Source: Hydractinia symbiolongicarpus
Lineage: Eukaryota > Cnidaria > Hydrozoa > Anthoathecata > Hydractiniidae
Length of the DNA stretch: 64,000 nt
Direction of reading: 5' to 3'
Assembly (NCBI RefSeq): GCF_029227915.1
Contig: NC_079877.1
Coordinates: forward strand, 23,587,851-23,651,850
Below the pieces are notes generated by a model. That model was not told where the DNA came from. It did not search any database and saw only the letters and a program-made list of their open reading frames with translations. The translations under genes and the position numbers were made by a program. Of this stretch, positions 59,830 through 64,000 are shown piece after piece. Each line of letters opens with the position of its first letter. Position 1 is the first letter of the stretch.

Positions 59830-61335
59830 ATAGTTTTTAATTTAAAAAAAGTCGCATTTAGAACTTGCGCAAATTGGAACTTGGCTAGGATTTAATATGG
59901 ACATCACAACAATGGAATTTTCCGTACCAAAACAGAAAATTATAAAACTTTTACAGTTGTTATCTACTGCTGTTAATTCCAAGTCGGTGAGCGCAAAATT
60001 ACTTTTCAAAATTGCCAGTTCATTGATCTCTGTGTCAATTGCAATAGGCTCGTTGACTAGACTCTTTACTAGACAAAAGTACGCATTGATTGAGTCCAGA
60101 ATAAATTGGTACTTCTCGATGGATATAAGTGAATCTCTTAAGAAAGAGTTGTTATTTTGGATGGTAAATTTACAAAAATCAAACGGATTTAGAATCAGGG
60201 CTAACCTGACAACGACTATAGTAATTTACAGTGACTATAGCAGCAATTGTATGGTGGTTACATAGTAGAAAGGCTAGACAACGTCGCTCGAATAGTCGAA
60301 GTTGGTAGCACTAAGGAATTTTGCAACTTTTGGCTATTGATATCTTCGGAATTTGCTTTCGTTCCAACATAAAAATTATTCGCCTCGTGGATCCCTCGCC
60401 AACAAAACTCTACAGCCGATTTTACAGCCGACATTGTCTTATTATTGGCCATCGTTATCTTCCGACGTGGATTCTTTGATTCGTTTGCAAAGTCGTTTAT
60501 ACTACATTGTAAATTAATAACACAGGTTGTAAATCTGTTTTAACGGTTTGGCTAATTTTTATGCAATGGCAATGTTATTTCGATCCCATAGAATATCGTG
60601 AATAAACTTAATTATAGCGATCAATTGACTGTTTTCGGCACAATGGCACACAGGACTTCATGAGTAAAACCTAAATTGTTTTGATACCTCTCCGCACAGG
60701 GCTTGAGTAAAACTTTATGAAAGAATTATTTCGATATCTCGCCGTACAAGGCTGGAGGAGAAAAGTGTGAGAATTGTTTGTAATCTCACCGCACAGGCCT
60801 TGAGAAGTGAAATTTATATGATATATAGCAGAACAAAGCTCGGGAAATATTGTTCACGATATCCCACTACCTGCCACTTGACGAGTACAGACGAAAACCT
60901 TGATTTATTTATTTATTTATTTATTTATTTAATTTTTGACAAACTAGATTCTATTAGGGACGAGTCTTGACGACAAAACGCTGCTAACCTACCAGCTCTT
61001 TTTTTAACGCAGCCTTTGCTCCAGGGACAATCTGTAAATATCGTAGGGCATTGCATAGGTGGGTGAAAAGGACCAGTAACTATCTTGAAGTTTTACATTG
61101 TCCGGCTGACTCGTTCTTCCTTTGCATTTTTCTAAACGATTTATTCGTAGAAAAGAGTTCTGTTGGTACAGTCATTTTGGCTTTTTGTAGAATTCGATGG
61201 GGAAACCTAAATACAGATTTTAAATGCTTTGCAGGTGTAACTGCTCATGTGGAGTGAGTTAGTATCTCAGGCAATTCTCGCAAGGGTTCTTCTTCGATCG
61301 TCAGTTGGCCTTGGCGTCGCAAGCTTTTTCTAACA
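59830..61335 (+). pseudogene. Deleted DIRS remnant (block C)
   Basis: Same deletion derivative as in B: RT thumb (59,897-60,265), shortened RNase H ending WIPRQQNSTADFTADI, tandem repeats (60,660-60,880), (TTTA)n at 60,902-60,930, recombinase N-terminus (61,021-61,140), then the gag-start-like segment at 61,225-61,320. The 5' breakpoint joins BEL sequence (A position about 13,875) to DIRS RT sequence (A position about 15,870). Confidence 0.75.
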
Positions 61336-61341
61336 GTGTTT

Positions 61342-61373
61342 AATGTTCTCCATATAAAGATATGGAGAACATT
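61342..61373. repeat. Perfect 14-bp inverted repeat (hairpin) at the DIRS/BEL edge
   Basis: aatgttctccatat / atatggagaacatt separated by 4 nt; same hairpin at 51,099-51,130. In block A the second arm is lost. Confidence 0.9.
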
Positions 61374-61584
61374 ATCATTGGATTTTTTCATGTGCCATCA
61401 AACTTCGAGTTTATGACGAAAATCGTGGAAAACAAACTGCAAAGATATATATTGTAAGATACGCGGCATAACAAATGGTCATCTTCACGGTTTTTCTTCT
61501 CTAGAAAAAAAGACTATGAAGCTCCAACGGTTGGCTCCATGGGCTAGAGATGGTTTTTCATCCAGTTGCTGATCGTCATCCCGT

Positions 61585-61790
61585 TTATCATAGTTGTGTT
61601 TATTGTATATGTGCTAGTGTATTGTATATGTGCTTTGCCAAACCAACTAGGCGAGTTGTATTGTATATGTGCTTTGCAAAGCCAATGAGACTAGAATGTG
61701 TATTGTATATGTGATTTGCCAAGCCAACGAGGCGAGAATCGGTGTATTGTATACTTGCTTTGCCAAGCCAACGAGCGAACGATGCGAGAA
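61585..61790. repeat. Tandem 33-45 bp repeat 'tgtattgtatatgtgctttgcc'
   Basis: Five units ending 'aagccaacgag'; counterpart at 50,690-50,880. Unit length varies by the 'gcgagaat' linker. Confidence 0.85.
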
Positions 61791-62129
61791 TACCAATATC
61801 ACCATATTGAGTTGTTATGTGAAGTGAAAAATATTTGCAATCCTTTTAAACGGTTTGTTGCAATATCAAAATTGCCTGAAATTATTTCATGGTTTTGTTA
61901 CGTAAGGCTTCCTAGTAAACTAGATGTTCTTTAGATATTGATGCATTTATAATTTTCTGACCTACCAACGAAATCAATTTCCCAAAATCTATCTAACTAG
62001 GTTCTTAATTCCATGTCAACCGTATCAATTACACGAACTGCATTGCACTTCATGGAATAAATATTTAAATGACCAAGTCAGTTAAACGACACGACCACCT
62101 AGAGCTGACAAAATCTAACCCAACGATGA

Positions 62130-63130
62130 TTCTATGGCAGCAGGATATTCAGAACCACGAACCAATTGACCCAACACAAATGTCCACCTCTATCATAACA
62201 ACAAACTCATTGTCTGCTAATTCTAGATTGGTTAAATGCCGCTAAATACTGAATGTTTGTAACATGTTTTGGATGTTCAGTAAGATAATAAATCTGTCCA
62301 ATTCACAAGGCTTCTCTATATATCTATCCTCCATCATTTTTACGTTTCACACAAAGTTTAATGACTTCGAGTGTGTCTACTTTCCCTCTCGAGTCTTCAA
62401 GTGTATTGATTACCAACTATTCTTTTCGCAATGTTTTCAGTTTTAAATTGTCTCGTAACTTTTCGGTGATGTATAAAATTTACTTTCTAGGTCACACATT
62501 ACACGGAAAACTTCATGCTGTTGTTTATTGCAATCACATAACCAGTTTGAACCGTTTGAAGAAGGAAAAAACTGTTGCAGCTGTTTCACCACGGCAACAG
62601 TTAGACATTGGAGAAACTGTTAGAATTCTTTATAGAACAGCTTTTAGTAAGGGAGAGGTGACACAGTTTAAATACAAAGGATGACTTACTACTTATAATG
62701 ACAATGTCTCAAGCAAATTGCGTTGATATAATTATATTTACATCTTCAGTTATACGTTCATTGGGGAAAGGGATAAAGAGACAGCAATAATTTTGAATGT
62801 ACATCTTTAGAGAGTTAATGTTGCGAATGCAGTTTTAGATATCTTTATATAGTTTCCTCAATTGTTTAACATTTTCCATAGAGGTGGCAGGACACACCTT
62901 TTTTAACGATTACACGTGTACTATTATTTGCACTTGTAAGTCACCATATTGTTGTGTTAGAATATGTATTGCTTCCTTATAGTCTTCCTTATAGTCATTA
63001 TATAAAGTCAGTCTTTCAATCGCTGATAATACCGCCTGAGTTAAGTGTCTTTTTAAATGCAGGAAGTTATACACATCGGTTAACAAATCGTTACCGTTAA
63101 TAGTGGCATTATAATAGGCTTAAACGAAAT
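62130..63130 (-). pseudogene. BEL/Pao gag and protease remnant (block C)
   Basis: The minus strand reads LTQQYGDLQVQIIVHV and MENVKQLRKLYKDI (62,879 downward) and, near 62,235-62,130, the LELADNEF / VDICVG protease boundary. Parallel to 49.85-50.32 kb of B, with an extra roughly 430-bp insertion (62,283-62,700) between the two parts. Confidence 0.6.
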
Positions 63131-64000
63131 ACCACTTTAACGTGTTTCTTTCAAAGAACTCGATCTTTGGTGACATGTTAAGGCAACAATTTACACAATT
63201 CAACTCCTGTCTCCTACGAGATCGTTTTCAAGTAGGGCAACAAACAACACAAGCATTTAATTATTATAGTTCAAACGAGCTAAATGTTTTCCATATCTTC
63301 GGAATATTTCTGAACAATGTTTTTAGAGTTCTGCTTTGTCATTAAAACACTCCTTTTACTCTCGGCATGTAAATATATAGCAACAGCTACGCAATAAATG
63401 TGTTTCAAAGGAAATTTTAAATAGACTTTAAAATGACATCGCTTACATCTATTTCTCCTTGGTCCTATAAAACCCGCTATATGGTCAGACAGCTTAAGCG
63501 TCTGCGTAAGACATTTTGTTACTGGTTAAAGTTTTGTCTGTGTAACACTTACAGTAAGTTCATCAGAAATTTTTACTCTTGTAAGGCTGTAATTGCACAA
63601 GAAAATCCACAACTTCTTTCATAATTTTAAGTTTTTTAACACCCACTTGGAAATGTTATACTCCAATAGGAGATTAATTAACAGAAATTGCAATAAATCT
63701 TTTCGGAAAAATGGTACTTTGCTTATACTTTACGCCGCATGGTTTACTTGTATTGCCTTCAGCCCGGTGTTAACATTATTTTTTGAATCTTCACAAAAAT
63801 TAACATTGCAAAATAAAATAACATTGAGCGATTATTTTGGCTACGATGGTTTTACAAAGGGTTGTAAAGGACGATTTTATTTTAGGTAAGGTTGTGTCAA
63901 AGTTATGTTTTAAAAAATATATCACACCCGAAATACTATAATATTGTGTGCGTTTTACTCCATTTTACGACATTCTGAATACTTGTGCAAGAGCGCTACA

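Larger units (their letters stand above)
58114..64000. mobile_element. Block C: third copy of the BEL/DIRS composite, runs off the right edge
   Basis: Direct orientation relative to A. BEL RT (-) at 58.3-59.8 kb, DIRS (+) at 59.83-61.34 kb, tandem repeat at 61.6-61.8 kb, BEL protease (-) at about 62.1-62.24 kb, BEL gag (-) at about 62.8-63.1 kb. The last 200 bp match 19,930-20,200 of A, just before gene copy 1, so another gene copy is expected right of the window. Confidence 0.8.

Noticed and set aside
1-64000. tRNA, rRNA or bacterial gene content
   Set aside because: No cloverleaf, rRNA segment, Shine-Dalgarno-led operon or bacterial gene was recognised.

Overview
The window is AT-rich animal DNA and most likely cnidarian, possibly hydrozoan. 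The grounds are a single-exon class A GPCR, spliceosomal introns with GT/AG ends, TATA boxes and AATAAA signals, and a mobile-element load (DIRS, BEL/Pao, Penelope-like, Polinton/adintovirus-type PolB, piggyBac-like and pogo/Tigger-like MITEs). The species is inferred; no rRNA, tRNA or mitochondrial marker was seen. No operon-like or bacterial organisation is present.

Layout. 0-3 kb is the distal 5' flank of a repeated gene unit whose gene lies off the left edge. 3.6-4.3 kb is a piggyBac-like MITE. 4.76-5.67 kb is an intact GPCR (-). 6.3-7.1 kb is an 88-bp satellite with a 352-bp higher-order period. 8.0-9.2 kb holds two arrays of a 14-bp palindrome around a 21-bp repeat. 11.6-12.05 kb is a LINE tail and a microsatellite. 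12.05-20.2 kb (block A) is a decayed BEL/Pao element with a DIRS element nested in it. 20.4-26.4 kb holds gene copies 1 and 2 (-). 26.5-29.2 kb is a broken PolB (+). 29.2-33.4 kb holds BEL remnants (block D) and a pogo-like MITE. 34.7-35.9 kb is gene copy 3 (-), the only clean copy. 37.2-40.5 kb is unit flank, a direct duplicate of 0-3 kb. 40.5-42.8 kb is a second PolB (-) with a MITE in it. 43.4-48.7 kb holds gene copies 4 and 5 (+). 49.0-55.3 kb is block B, an inverted copy of A. 55.3-58.1 kb holds candidate exons and a Penelope-like element with a 5' inversion. 58.1-64 kb is block C, another copy of A that leads into a further gene unit at the right edge.

Segments 12.05-29.2 and 40.5-55.3 form a long inverted duplication around an 11-kb centre.

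The main biological content is a multicopy gene family that I reconstructed from splice signals. It has a noncoding first exon, a signal-peptide exon starting exactly at ATG, two acidic exons, and a last exon encoding an Arg/His/Tyr-rich cationic tail that ends in Gly just before the stop. Copy 3 gives an uninterrupted 184-residue precursor with about 31 acidic and 33 Arg/Lys residues in separate halves. This layout recalls charge-bipartite antimicrobial precursors such as Hydra arminins, but I see no sequence identity to a named family. Copies 1, 2 and 4 are broken. Copy 5 is near-intact with altered acceptors.
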